Under the pieces are notes generated by a model. That model did not search any database and was not told the DNA's origin. It saw nothing but the letters and a program-made list of their open reading frames with translations. The position numbers and the translations under genes are program-made. A stretch of DNA of 64,000 bases from Breznakia pachnodae (GTDB lineage: Bacteria; Bacillota_I; Bacilli_A; Erysipelotrichales; Erysipelotrichaceae). Shown here in pieces: positions 43,210-52,961 of the stretch (position 1 is its first letter; the number at the start of each line of letters is the position of its first letter). The stretch is from positions 372,001 through 436,000 of the forward strand of contig NZ_JAUSUR010000003.1 in the NCBI RefSeq assembly GCF_030814225.1, written 5' to 3'.

Positions 43210-43695
43210 ATGAAAAAGTTTGGATTATTTGCCTTAGTGTTAGGGCTAATGACATTAAGTGCATGTGGAGGGTCTGATGATGAAGCCACAAAAGATGAAA
43301 AAAAGGAAGATGAAGTTGCGGATGAGCAAAAAGATACGCTAACAACATGTTCTGTAGAAAATGAAACAGGTGAATTGACAGCTGTTATTCATGATATGGA
43401 TGAGAATGTTGTTAAATTTGAAGTTACTTCTACAATGAAATACAGTGATGGTATGACAAAAGAAGATGCAGAATTGAGTATTGCTGAAAGTAAAGAATCT
43501 GCACCAGAGGGTGTAATATTTGGTGGAGAAGCAAATGATGATTCTTATACAGTTGTTATGGAAATCGATTTAACTGAAATTTCAGATGAAAATTTAAAAG
43601 AACTTGAAGGTTCATTCCCAGTTGAGAATGTGAAAACAGGATCAGCAGAAGACTTTGTCAAAGGTTGGGAAGAAATGGGATTAACTTGTAAATAG
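43210..43695 (+). CDS. YehR-like (DUF1307) lipoprotein
   Basis: 161 residues from ATG 43210 (GAGGAGG upstream; the frame's earlier ATG at 43138 is rejected). Type II signal peptide with lipobox LSAC, so lipid-anchored on the outer face of the membrane. An acidic linker (Asp/Glu/Lys-rich) follows, then a DUF1307-like domain of about 115 residues beginning TTCSVENETGELTAVIHDMD. Function unknown. The Cys near its start and the C-terminal Cys (LTCK) could form a disulfide. Monocistronic. Confidence 0.85.
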   Translation: MKKFGLFALVLGLMTLSACGGSDDEATKDEKKEDEVADEQKDTLTTCSVENETGELTAVIHDMDENVVKFEVTSTMKYSDGMTKEDAELSIAESKESAPEGVIFGGEANDDSYTVVMEIDLTEISDENLKELEGSFPVENVKTGSAEDFVKGWEEMGLTCK

Positions 43696-43701
43696 AAATA
43701 A

Positions 43702-43731
43702 AAAAAGGAAGAATTTAATATCTTCCTTTTT
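43702..43731. terminator. Bidirectional terminator, lipoprotein / sirtuin genes
   Basis: AAAAAGGAAGA (43702-43712) pairs with TCTTCCTTTTT (43721-43731). Confidence 0.8.
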
Positions 43732-44458
43732 AAATGTCAATTTTTGAAAATACTTCACCAATTGGTTGATTAATTACTAAGTCAGCCTGATGAGTTTCTT
43801 TGGTTGGTGTTTTGTTGATTTCAATCAGATGTTTTCCATTAAAGTTGTCAACTAACCCAGCAGCTGGATATACAACGAGTGATGTTCCACCTACAATAAG
43901 TGTATCAGCTTGTTGAATATATTCTATAGCTTTGTTTAAGTCATTTATGTTGAGGCTTTCTTCATATAATACAACGTCTGGTTTAACAATCCCATCACAA
44001 ACAGTACAGTGAGGAACTCCATCACTGTTGGCAATAAATTCAGCATCATAGAACGTATGGCATTTCATACAATAATTGCGATGAATACTGCCGTGAAGTT
44101 CAATTACATTGTTAGATCCTGCCAATTGATGCAACCCATCAATATTCTGTGTAATTACTGCTTTTAATTTTCCTGTCTTTTCTAATTCTGCCAGTTTTAT
44201 ATGAGCAGGATTTGGTAATGCTGTTAAACAGATGACCCGGTCTTTGTAGAACCTGAAAAACTCTTCGCTAAACTCATCAAAGAAAGTACGACTAATTATG
44301 GTTTCAGGAGGGTAAGCATATTTTTGATTATACAATCCATCTTTGCTGCGAAAGTCGGGGATACCACTTTCTGTTGATACCCCAGCTCCACCAAAAAAGA
44401 CAATATTATTGCTGTTTTTAATAATCTCATTTAGTTGTTCTATTGGTTGTGTTTTCAT
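43730..44458 (-). CDS. cobB: NAD-dependent protein deacylase, sirtuin family
   Basis: 242 residues. GAGVSTESGIPDFRS NAD motif (about 24-38), TQNIDGLH, catalytic H122 in ELHGSIH, zinc cysteines C130, C133, C151, C154, and the GTSLVVYPAAGL ending. Removes acetyl groups from lysines using NAD. GAGGA precedes the ATG. Gene symbol by family; the substrate here is unknown. Confidence 0.94.
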   Translation of the reverse strand: MKTQPIEQLNEIIKNSNNIVFFGGAGVSTESGIPDFRSKDGLYNQKYAYPPETIISRTFFDEFSEEFFRFYKDRVICLTALPNPAHIKLAELEKTGKLKAVITQNIDGLHQLAGSNNVIELHGSIHRNYCMKCHTFYDAEFIANSDGVPHCTVCDGIVKPDVVLYEESLNINDLNKAIEYIQQADTLIVGGTSLVVYPAAGLVDNFNGKHLIEINKTPTKETHQADLVINQPIGEVFSKIDI

Positions 44459-44499
44459 AAGTAAATCCTCTATGATTAATTATAAATCAAATTATAAAA

Positions 44500-44532
44500 A
44501 AATACAGCCATCTATAGTAAGTGGCTGTATTT
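44500..44532. terminator. Terminator between S9 peptidase and sirtuin genes
   Basis: AAATACAGCCA (44500-44510) pairs perfectly with TGGCTGTATTT (44522-44532). On the minus strand it ends the S9 peptidase transcript. Confidence 0.8.
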
Positions 44533-44539
44533 AAGTTTA

Positions 44540-46510
44540 TTATGCAGTGTATTTGTTCATCCAATCTGTAATTTCTTGCAGTCTGACTAAACGGTTGTTT
44601 GGTTTACCACTACGACTTAGTTCATGGTTTTCACCATGGAACAATACCATTCTTGTTTCTACACCTAAATCTACTAAAGCGGTGAAGAATTGTTTTCCTT
44701 GTTCTTCTGGACAACGATAGTCTTCATCACTATGAATGATTAATGTTGGTGTCTTCACATTCTTAATGTATTTAAGAGGTGAGTGTTCCCAAAGTTTTTC
44801 TGGAGTATCCCATACATTTCCTTTGTTTTGATCTTCAGTGAAGTGGAATCCAATATCACTTGTTCCATACATAGAAACCCAGTTACTAATACTACGTTGG
44901 GTTGCAGCACTTGCAAAACGATCCGTGTGAGTTACAATCCAATTGGTCATAAATCCACCATAACTTCCACCAGTAACGCCAACACGTTTATTGTCAATTG
45001 CTGGATACTTGTCTAAAACAACATCCGTGAATTTCATTAAGTCATCATAATCGATAGTTCCATATTTTCCAAAGATATCCATAAAGTCATTTCCTCTTCC
45101 ATCACTTCCTCTTGGATTAGTGAAGAAGACAAAGTAACCTAGGTTTGCCCATGCCTGCATTTCATGGTAATACACAGTTCCATAAACCGTTTTTGGTCCA
45201 CCGTGAATATCCAAGATTGCTGGATATGTCTTATTAGGGTCATAATCATAAGGTAATAGTACCCAACCTTTGAAATCAATACCATCATTTTCGAAAGTAA
45301 CTTCCTGAGGTGCTGCTACATATTTACCATCTAGTGCAGTATTGGCATTTGATAGTTTTGTAACTGTACCATCATATTTATATACTTCCTGTAAATCAGT
45401 ATCGTTCATTCCAACGTAATAAATTGTATCTTCATAGATATCAAAGCAATCGATACTTCCGTTGATAGAATGTGCTTTTTTTATTTCATTTCCATCATAT
45501 ACATATAGTGAAGCAAATTCATCCACTGTGCTTAGGAAGTAGAATTTATCACCTACTACTTTTTGTGAACGACCACCTCCATAACGACAGTCACTACCAA
45601 CACTGTTCCAAGTACTCATATCTGGATTAATAAGAAACTCAACAGTTTTGCTTTCCTTATTATATAAGAAGAACTTTATGTTTTCGTTATTTCCATGTGT
45701 CACTTCTTTGTTAGCCATAAATAGAATATTGTCTTTATAGTAGAACGCACCTGCCATTGAATATTCTTTTTCTTCAACCAATTCAGTTATATCATTAGTT
45801 GTTAGATTTACTTCCCATAAACTTTCTTTTAATGTAGGTCTGGCAATTGCTTTTGATGCAACAAATAATAATTTATCGTTTGAAGGATGAATTTCAAAGT
45901 CATATACATCAATAGCTGGATCGCTTAGTGGTGTTAACTTGTCTTCCTTACTATTATAGCGATACAGACGGGTTACCTTTTTATTTGTATAGCCACCACC
46001 ATTCATTACGAATGGAATTGATGTAAGAACTTCAAAACCTTTTAAGCTGTCTTTCTTCTTCAGCATCTCATCCTTTTTACCATCATCAATCAAGTGTCCA
46101 TAACGCGTATCATATCCAATTAACAGAATATATTCATCATCACTTAATTTTTCAATTTTAGAAACTGGATAAGGTATTTCAAATGCTTTTACAGCTTCTC
46201 CACCAGTTAATGATAGCTTATAGAAAGAAGTGAATTCTTCTCCTTTTTCAAGACGTTCCTTCTCACTTTTCTCTCTTGCTGCAGGAAACATAATTGTATC
46301 ATTATCTAAAAATACATAACCTCTTACATCATGAGAACCAGTTAGTGAAATCGTTTTATTATCGCTAATCATTTCAATATCACTTTGGTAATTATCATTA
46401 TCTTTATCAGGTGTGTGTTTTACATACAACACACGATTTCCATCTTTACTAACATTTAAATTACTTAAGAATTTAAATTGCAGAAAATCATCTAATTGAA
46501 TTTTATTCAT
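44540..46510 (-). CDS. S9 family prolyl-oligopeptidase-type peptidase
   Basis: 656 residues: an N-terminal beta-propeller (about 1-400) and a C-terminal alpha/beta hydrolase domain. Catalytic Ser516 in GGSYGG, Asp in HSDEDYRCP (about 595-597) and His629 in GENHELSR. Propeller gating suggests it acts on short peptides in the cytoplasm. It lies 12 bases after the M32 peptidase gene in one operon, facing away from the oligopeptide transporter genes, consistent with intracellular peptide breakdown. Confidence 0.94.
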   Translation of the reverse strand: MNKIQLDDFLQFKFLSNLNVSKDGNRVLYVKHTPDKDNDNYQSDIEMISDNKTISLTGSHDVRGYVFLDNDTIMFPAAREKSEKERLEKGEEFTSFYKLSLTGGEAVKAFEIPYPVSKIEKLSDDEYILLIGYDTRYGHLIDDGKKDEMLKKKDSLKGFEVLTSIPFVMNGGGYTNKKVTRLYRYNSKEDKLTPLSDPAIDVYDFEIHPSNDKLLFVASKAIARPTLKESLWEVNLTTNDITELVEEKEYSMAGAFYYKDNILFMANKEVTHGNNENIKFFLYNKESKTVEFLINPDMSTWNSVGSDCRYGGGRSQKVVGDKFYFLSTVDEFASLYVYDGNEIKKAHSINGSIDCFDIYEDTIYYVGMNDTDLQEVYKYDGTVTKLSNANTALDGKYVAAPQEVTFENDGIDFKGWVLLPYDYDPNKTYPAILDIHGGPKTVYGTVYYHEMQAWANLGYFVFFTNPRGSDGRGNDFMDIFGKYGTIDYDDLMKFTDVVLDKYPAIDNKRVGVTGGSYGGFMTNWIVTHTDRFASAATQRSISNWVSMYGTSDIGFHFTEDQNKGNVWDTPEKLWEHSPLKYIKNVKTPTLIIHSDEDYRCPEEQGKQFFTALVDLGVETRMVLFHGENHELSRSGKPNNRLVRLQEITDWMNKYTA

Positions 46511-46522
46511 TGTATTTTACTC

Positions 46523-48013
46523 CTATAGACCGTAGATCTTACGATACTTGTTAGTTAAGTATTCAACATAATACTTAGGGTTGAATGTTTCACCAGTAAC
46601 ATCCAATAATAATTCATCAAATGTTTTTGATGCACCATATTGGTGAATGTTTACTTTTAACCATTCTGAGATTTTTTCAAATTCATTATTTCTAAGAGCT
46701 GAATCAACATCTACATCTTTTTCTAATTGATTATAAAATTGAGCAGCAAATGCACTTCCTAATGCATATGTAGGGAAGTAACCAAAGTATGCTGCACCCC
46801 AGTGCATATCTTGAAGGATACCGTCTGCAGTTGTAGTTGGACGTACACCTAAATACTCTTCATATTTATCTGCCCATAATACATCTAAGTTATCGCAGTC
46901 GATTGCACCATCAAAGATTTCTTTTTCTAGTTCATAACGAATTACTATATGTAATGGGTAGGTTAGTTCGTCAGCTTCAATACGGATAAGACTTGGTGTA
47001 GATACATCCATCATTTCCATAAACGAATCTAGTGATACATCTTTCAATTGTGCAGGGAAAATTGCCTGAAATTTAGGATAGTTTGCCTCCCAGAACGCAC
47101 GGTTTCTACCGATGTGGTTTTCCATTAATCTGGATTGTGATTCATGCATTGCGAATCCAATCTCAGATGAGAATGTTGTTTTCTCAAACTTAGGATCTAC
47201 TTGTAATCCATATTGTGCGTGTCCATATTCATGGATTGTTGCCAGTACTGCTGACATTACATTATCAGCATGATATCTGGTTGTGATTCTTGCATCATTT
47301 CCTGAGAAGAACGATGTAAATGGATGCACACTCTCTGTTAAGTAACATTTTCTAGGATTTATATTTAAGCTTTCCTTTAATACTTCAGTGAATTTAATTT
47401 GATCCTCAACATCAAAGTTTTCAAATAAAGGTGAATTATCAATCTTTTTACCTTTTTCACCAATTTCTTTAATTAAAGGAATTAGTCCATCTTTTACTTC
47501 TTTAAAGAAAGCATCGTATTTTTCTTTGTTCATACCAACTTGGAATTGATCCAGTAAATAATCGTATGCACTACCTTCAAAGTCAAAGTATGTAAGCATA
47601 TGTTTGCGTTTTTCAATTAATCCCATCAGGTGTGGTTTGAAAAGCGCGTAATCATCTTTTTCCTTTGCTTCTTCCCAAACATATTGGCTGTCAGCTACAG
47701 CTTTTTGAAAATCTACATATACTTCTTTTGGTAATTTACTAATCTGATGTAAATCACGAAGACGTAACTCAATTTCTTTCTTTTCTAAAGGATCACTTGT
47801 TTCCTTATATAATTCTTCGATTCTTTTAATGTTTTCAGGATCAGTACTATATGCAAATGCTTCTCCTGACAAAAAAGATACTACTTCATTAGAGTAAGGT
47901 ACTCCATCTTTCGGTGCAACAGTTGCCTGATCAAAGTAAATTGACCCCATAGCATAAGAGTATGCACTCGTTTTATTCTTGTATTCTTCATAAAAAGTTT
48001 TTAAATCTTTCAT
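46523..48013 (-). CDS. M32 family metallocarboxypeptidase
   Basis: 496 residues, usual M32 length (about 500). Zinc site HEYGH followed by the downstream glutamate in GFAMHESQSRL. The rest is helical. It removes C-terminal residues from peptides and is metal-dependent. First gene of the M32-S9 operon. Its start is about 200 bases from the divergent oligopeptide-binding lipoprotein gene. Confidence 0.94.
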   Translation of the reverse strand: MKDLKTFYEEYKNKTSAYSYAMGSIYFDQATVAPKDGVPYSNEVVSFLSGEAFAYSTDPENIKRIEELYKETSDPLEKKEIELRLRDLHQISKLPKEVYVDFQKAVADSQYVWEEAKEKDDYALFKPHLMGLIEKRKHMLTYFDFEGSAYDYLLDQFQVGMNKEKYDAFFKEVKDGLIPLIKEIGEKGKKIDNSPLFENFDVEDQIKFTEVLKESLNINPRKCYLTESVHPFTSFFSGNDARITTRYHADNVMSAVLATIHEYGHAQYGLQVDPKFEKTTFSSEIGFAMHESQSRLMENHIGRNRAFWEANYPKFQAIFPAQLKDVSLDSFMEMMDVSTPSLIRIEADELTYPLHIVIRYELEKEIFDGAIDCDNLDVLWADKYEEYLGVRPTTTADGILQDMHWGAAYFGYFPTYALGSAFAAQFYNQLEKDVDVDSALRNNEFEKISEWLKVNIHQYGASKTFDELLLDVTGETFNPKYYVEYLTNKYRKIYGL

Positions 48014-48108
48014 TTCATTTTCACTCCTTATTTCCTATTTATTAAGTATATCATGTATGGAAAACTAGGGCAAAAGCAATGAAAAAATTTTCAGATTGTG
48101 TGAAAAAT

Positions 48109-48171
48109 GTAACAAAAATGTAAAAATGTGTACAAAGTATGTTGTTTTTGTTACAAAATTAGTGTAAAATT
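48109..48171 (+). promoter_or_regulatory. Promoter with 11-base inverted repeat upstream of the peptide-binding protein gene
   Basis: TGTAACAAAAA (48109-48119) and TTTTTGTTACA (48146-48156) are exact inverted repeats 26 bases apart. The right half covers a weak -35 (TTGTTT, 48143-48148), and TAAAAT (48166-48171) lies 17 bases on. This fits an operator that blocks the promoter, possibly with DNA looping. Confidence 0.55.
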
Positions 48172-48211
48172 AGGATATTCAAAAGATAAAGAAAAGAGGA
48201 GGCTTATCAAA

Positions 48212-49900
48212 GTGAAAAAAGTATTGACGATGTTTACTTGCTTGTTAATGGCAATGTCACTAGTGGCTTGTGATTCAAGTGAGAGCTCTGATACTCTAAT
48301 TATGGGTGCAGAGAAGTTAACAGGAACATTCTCTCCATTATACTACTCAAGTAGTTACGATGGATATGTTGTTGACTTGGTTTACGATAAATTATTGGAC
48401 TACGATGAAAACAATGAGTTAAGACCAGAATTAGCAAAGGAATTACCTGAATTTACTAATGAAGGAAAAACTATTACTTTCAAATTACAAGAAGGTATTA
48501 AGTTCTCAAATGGTGAAGAATTCACTGCTAATGATGTAGCGTTTACATATAGATTATTGGCTGATCCTGATTATGATGGAAGATACCAACCATATGTACA
48601 ATACATTGAAGGTTATGAAGCATATAAAGCAAGTGGTAAAGTTGAAGACTTTACTGGAATTAATGTAATCGATGATTACACAATCGAATTTACATTTACA
48701 GAAGCTAGAAGTGACAACGTTCTTAACGTTGGTAACTCTGGAATCGTAAGTGAAAGTGCTTACCCTGATTACAAATTTGGAGACATGTCTTCAGTTAAAG
48801 ACCAAAACAAAACTCCAATCGGAACTGGACCATACGTTCTAAGTAGCTGGGATGCATCTTCTGGAGCAGTATTCGCTAAAAATGAAGAATACTGGGGAGA
48901 AGGATTCTCAATTGAAAAAATTATCATCAAGCCAGTTGAAATGACAACTGACTGGGATGAATTGAAAGATGGAAGTGTTGATTTATTAGCAGGAATGATC
49001 GAACCTAAAAAGGTTGGACCAGCATCTGCAACTGACAACATTGAATTATCTTCATACCCACGTTCTGGTATGGGATACATTGAAATGAACTCTGTTACTG
49101 GAGCAACTCAAGATGTTGCTGTACGTAAAGCATTAGTTTATGCATTCGACCGTCAAGGATTTGTTGATTCTTACTACGAATGTGACGATTGTAAAGGTAT
49201 TGATGGTGTAGGAGCTTACGTTCCTGGAACTTACCAAAACCCTGCTTCAGCTATGGGTGAAGTAGTACGTAACAATGAAGAAGTTGAAGGATTAGATACT
49301 TGGGAATACGATATTGAAAAAGCAAAAGCAACTCTTGACGAAGCTGGATGGGTTGTTGGTGATGATGGTATCCGTGTAAAAGATGGACAACGTCTTGAAA
49401 TTAAAGTTCTTAGTATGAAAGACCACGATATCTTATCTAACCTTGTTCCTATGTGGCAAAAAGACTGGAAAGAAATTGGAGCTGAAGTAAGTGTAGCTAC
49501 AGTTGACTTCAACACATTATTAGACAAAGTATACAACGAAGAGTCATTAAACGAATGGAACGTATTCTTCATGGCTACAAGTTGGACAAACGATGACATG
49601 GGAGGAATCTACAGTTCATTCCATTCAACACAAGCATACAGTGGTGGAGATAACACAAGCAGAATCAACGATCCTGAATTAGATGGATTATTAGATGAAG
49701 CTATGAAGACAGTTGATGATCAAGATAAAGCGATCGAATTGTACCATGATGTAGCTGTAAGACTTGGAGAACTTTGTGTAAAAGTACCAGTTTATGGAAA
49801 TACTTATTTCGACTTATACGATGGTGATAAAATCGAAGGATTAAAAACAAACACATTATATCCTTGGACTTCTGCGATTCAAAACGCATCACTTAAATAA
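48212..49900 (+). CDS. Oligopeptide-binding lipoprotein of an ABC importer
   Basis: 562 residues from GTG 48212, chosen for GAGGAGG 9 bases upstream. It begins with a type II signal peptide and lipobox LVAC. SBP family 5 layout: ITFKLQEGIKFSNGEEFTANDV and GTGPYVLSSWD. It binds peptides outside the membrane for the Opp permease encoded next. Codon use is rich in AAC, GAC, TTC and TAC, suggesting very high expression. A hairpin terminator and new promoter separate it from oppB, so the binding protein can be made in excess. Confidence 0.93.
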   Translation: MKKVLTMFTCLLMAMSLVACDSSESSDTLIMGAEKLTGTFSPLYYSSSYDGYVVDLVYDKLLDYDENNELRPELAKELPEFTNEGKTITFKLQEGIKFSNGEEFTANDVAFTYRLLADPDYDGRYQPYVQYIEGYEAYKASGKVEDFTGINVIDDYTIEFTFTEARSDNVLNVGNSGIVSESAYPDYKFGDMSSVKDQNKTPIGTGPYVLSSWDASSGAVFAKNEEYWGEGFSIEKIIIKPVEMTTDWDELKDGSVDLLAGMIEPKKVGPASATDNIELSSYPRSGMGYIEMNSVTGATQDVAVRKALVYAFDRQGFVDSYYECDDCKGIDGVGAYVPGTYQNPASAMGEVVRNNEEVEGLDTWEYDIEKAKATLDEAGWVVGDDGIRVKDGQRLEIKVLSMKDHDILSNLVPMWQKDWKEIGAEVSVATVDFNTLLDKVYNEESLNEWNVFFMATSWTNDDMGGIYSSFHSTQAYSGGDNTSRINDPELDGLLDEAMKTVDDQDKAIELYHDVAVRLGELCVKVPVYGNTYFDLYDGDKIEGLKTNTLYPWTSAIQNASLK

Positions 49901-49935
49901 TTTAAGATAAGAAGCACATTGTAGAAATGAAACAA

Positions 49936-49972
49936 AAGAGCAAGTTTGTCTTGCTCTTCTTTGTTTGTTTTT
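49936..49972 (+). terminator. Terminator (partial) between binding protein and permease genes
   Basis: AAGAGCAAG (49936-49944), TTTGT loop, CTTGCTCTT (49950-49958), T-rich tail. It probably lowers permease levels relative to the binding protein. Confidence 0.75.
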
Positions 49973-49980
49973 GGTATAAT
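49952..49980 (+). promoter_or_regulatory. Promoter for oppB-F
   Basis: TTGCTC (49952-49957), 17-base spacer, TATAAT (49975-49980). It overlaps the terminator's right arm. Confidence 0.55.
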
Positions 49981-50029
49981 CTATAGTGATGTGCAAAAAA
50001 TATAATAAGTAAACATAAAGGAGGTTATT

Positions 50030-51007
50030 ATGCTTAGGTTTGTATTAAAGCGATTATTAAACCTTATTCCAGTTGCTTTTATAATATCAATATTGATTTT
50101 TATGACAGTAAAAGCGATGCCTGGAGATCCAGTTAACGCATATTTGGGTGCAGGGTCAAAAGTATCACCTGAAATAAGGGAAGAAATTCGCGAGAAATTA
50201 GGCTTAAATGATTCACTTCCAGAACAGTATATTAATTGGATTACTCGTTTTGGGTCAGGAGATTTAGGGGAATCATTAAAGTATAAACAGTCAGTTAGTA
50301 GTTTGATTATGGATTATGTTTGGAATACTTTTTTATTGAATGCTATTTCGCTGATTGTAGCGGTATTGGTATCAATACCAATTGGAATTCGGCAGGCAGT
50401 AAAAAAATATTCGAAATTTGATAATTTCTGGACAGTATTCTCACTCTTGGGGGTATCTGTACCAACGTTCTTCTTCGCATTATTGTTGATATTCTTCGTA
50501 GCGATGAATACGGGATTACCAATGAATGGAATGCGAGACCCAGTGCTTTCAGCATGGGGATACAGTAGTATCTTTGCAGAGATAATAGATATTGCACGAC
50601 ATATGTTGTTACCAGTTATTGTACTTGCGTTCAGTAGTTTCTCTACGTTCTCAAGATATGTGCGTAACTCAATGATTGATGTAATTAATCAGGACTATAT
50701 TCGTACTGCAAGGTCAAAAGGTTTAAAAGAAAAGGTGGTTATCTATCGTCATGCATTTAAGAATGCATTGATTCCACTAGTAACACTATTGGGAGCTTAT
50801 ATCCCTTCTCTTTTCAGTGGAGCAATTATTCTTGAATCAGTTTTCTTGTGGCCAGGACTTGGTACACTGTTAATCGAATCAATTACACAACGTGACCAAA
50901 GTGTTGTTACTGCTTGTTTATTGTTCTCAGCAATCCTGATGTTATTAGGTAACTTACTTGCTGATGTGATGTACTCAGTAGTCGATCCGCGGATCAAGGC
51001 AGAATAG
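50030..51007 (+). CDS. oppB: Peptide ABC transporter permease (OppB type)
   Basis: 325 residues, six transmembrane helices. The binding-protein-dependent permease signature near DYIRTARSKGLKEKVVIYRHAFKNALIPL couples to the ATPases. Starts with the typical MLRFVLKRLLNLIPV. AAAGGAGGT precedes the ATG. Confidence 0.95.
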   Translation: MLRFVLKRLLNLIPVAFIISILIFMTVKAMPGDPVNAYLGAGSKVSPEIREEIREKLGLNDSLPEQYINWITRFGSGDLGESLKYKQSVSSLIMDYVWNTFLLNAISLIVAVLVSIPIGIRQAVKKYSKFDNFWTVFSLLGVSVPTFFFALLLIFFVAMNTGLPMNGMRDPVLSAWGYSSIFAEIIDIARHMLLPVIVLAFSSFSTFSRYVRNSMIDVINQDYIRTARSKGLKEKVVIYRHAFKNALIPLVTLLGAYIPSLFSGAIILESVFLWPGLGTLLIESITQRDQSVVTACLLFSAILMLLGNLLADVMYSVVDPRIKAE

Positions 51008-51016
51008 GAGGGACTT

Positions 51017-51937
51017 ATGAAAAAAGATCAAGTAATCGATAATGTAGTATTAAAAGAAGAAGATCAAGAAATTTTAGGTCCTTGGCGTCTTGCGTGGAAT
51101 CGTTTTAAGAAAAATAAAATTGCAATGGTAGGACTTGTTATATTTGTCATTATTATATTAGCTGTAATTTTCGTTCCTATTATAATGGGGAATGATGTTA
51201 TGGATTTCGACTTCGCGGCAAAAAGTAAGGGTCCAGGAGTTGATGGACATATTTTAGGAACGGATGAACAAGGTCGTGATGTTTTATTCCGTCTGTTCTT
51301 AGGTGGAAGAATTTCAATCCTTGTAGGAGTTGTTTCAGCAATCATCACTGTAATCTTTGGGGTTACAATTGGAGGAATCGCTGGATACTATGGTGGACTT
51401 GTGGATAACTTATTAATGCGTTTTACTGAAATCGTTTATTCGTTACCATTTACACCAATGATTCTGGCATTAAGTGCTGCAATGTTATGGACTCCGGCAA
51501 ATACGAAAATGATTGTAATCTCATTCTTGATAGGGATGTTGTCATGGCCGACGTTAGCACGTCTGGTTCGTGGGCAAATCTTATCATTACGTGAGCAGGA
51601 ATTTATGCAAGCATGTGAATCTTTAGGAATTAGTGATAAATCAAAAATCTTTAAACATTTAGTACCGAATGTACTTTCAGTTGTAATCGTTAATGCAACG
51701 CTTACAATGGCTAGTGCAATTCTTACAGAAGCAGGACTTTCATTCTTAGGGATGGGGGTTACAGAGCCAACGCCTACATGGGGGAACTTAATGAACCTGG
51801 CGCGGCAGTCTGCTGTATTTAAAAACTTACCATGGGTTTGGATACCTGCAGGGGTAATGTGTTTCTTGACGGTAATTTCAATCAACTTAGTTGGTGAAGG
51901 ATTAAGAGATGCGCTTGATCCTAAGGATGCAAGGTAG
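51017..51937 (+). CDS. oppC: Peptide ABC transporter permease (OppC type)
   Basis: 306 residues. N-terminal cytoplasmic lead (WRLAWNRFKKNKIAMVGL), then HILGTDEQGRDVLFRLFLGGR and the permease coupling motif EFMQACESLGISDKSKIFKHLVPN. Ten bases after oppB with AGGAGG. Forms the translocation pore with OppB. Confidence 0.95.
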   Translation: MKKDQVIDNVVLKEEDQEILGPWRLAWNRFKKNKIAMVGLVIFVIIILAVIFVPIIMGNDVMDFDFAAKSKGPGVDGHILGTDEQGRDVLFRLFLGGRISILVGVVSAIITVIFGVTIGGIAGYYGGLVDNLLMRFTEIVYSLPFTPMILALSAAMLWTPANTKMIVISFLIGMLSWPTLARLVRGQILSLREQEFMQACESLGISDKSKIFKHLVPNVLSVVIVNATLTMASAILTEAGLSFLGMGVTEPTPTWGNLMNLARQSAVFKNLPWVWIPAGVMCFLTVISINLVGEGLRDALDPKDAR

Positions 51938-51946
51938 AGGTGTATT

Positions 51947-52960
51947 ATGGCAGAACTAGTAAGAAATAAGAAATTATTAGATGTTAAAGATCTAAAAGTA
52001 TATTTTTATACAGACAAAGGTACTTCAAAAGCAGTTGATGGAAATTCATTTAGAATGTATGAGAATGAAACATTGGCGATTGTTGGAGAATCTGGATGTG
52101 GTAAGAGTGTTACTGCAATGTCGATTTTAGGACTGGTTGATAAACCAGGTAAAATTGTTGAAGGCAGTCAAATTGAATACGATGGGAAAAACTTAGTTAC
52201 AATGAAAGAAGATGAACTTCGTAAAGTTAGAGGAAATGAAATTTCTATGATTTTCCAGGAACCAATGACTTCACTGAATCCAGTATTTAAAATTGGAAAA
52301 CAGATTACAGAAACAATTCTTCTTCATGAAGATGTAACAAAAGAAGAGGCAATGAAAAGAGCAGTTGATATGCTTGGATTAGTTGGTATCTCTAGACCGG
52401 AAAAAGTAGTAAATGATTATCCTCACCAATTATCTGGAGGGATGCGTCAGAGAGTTATGATTGCGATGGCATTGGCCTGTGATCCAAAACTGTTGATTGC
52501 TGATGAGCCGACAACGGCACTTGATGTTACAATTCAGGCACAGATTCTTTCACTTATGAATGATCTGAAGAAGAAAACAGGAACATCAATTATGTTAATT
52601 ACCCATGACTTGGGAGTTGTTGCTCAAATGGCAGATAATGTAAATGTTATGTATGCTGGTAAAGTTGTTGAAACAGCACCAGTAAAGGAATTATTTAATA
52701 ATCCTAAACATCCATATACAAAAGGGTTGATGCAAAGTATGCCATCACTTAATATGGATGGTAACCGATTAAATACAATTGAAGGTAATGTGCCAAATGC
52801 ACTTTACTTACCAAAAGGTTGCTATTTCGCTGATCGTTGTCCTCATGTAATGGATAAATGTCGTGAAAATCAACCTCCAACATGTAAAATCAAATCTAGA
52901 CATCATGTAAGTTGTTTCTTATATGAAGATGAAGATTTGAATAAGAAGGAGGTAGAGTAA
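51947..52960 (+). CDS. oppD: Peptide ABC transporter ATPase (OppD type)
   Basis: 337 residues. Walker A GESGCGKSV, signature LSGGMRQRVMIAMALAC, Walker B LLIADEPTTALDV, H-loop THD, and a C-terminal oligopeptide-ATPase extension with the cysteine motif CYFADRCPHVMDKCR, which in family members binds an iron-sulfur cluster. AGAGGTG ribosome site. Confidence 0.95.
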   Translation: MAELVRNKKLLDVKDLKVYFYTDKGTSKAVDGNSFRMYENETLAIVGESGCGKSVTAMSILGLVDKPGKIVEGSQIEYDGKNLVTMKEDELRKVRGNEISMIFQEPMTSLNPVFKIGKQITETILLHEDVTKEEAMKRAVDMLGLVGISRPEKVVNDYPHQLSGGMRQRVMIAMALACDPKLLIADEPTTALDVTIQAQILSLMNDLKKKTGTSIMLITHDLGVVAQMADNVNVMYAGKVVETAPVKELFNNPKHPYTKGLMQSMPSLNMDGNRLNTIEGNVPNALYLPKGCYFADRCPHVMDKCRENQPPTCKIKSRHHVSCFLYEDEDLNKKEVE

Positions 52961-52961
52961 G

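Noticed and set aside
44289..44295. A fourth CGACTAA
   Set aside because: It lies inside the sirtuin coding region and has no TGAAC 17 bases upstream.
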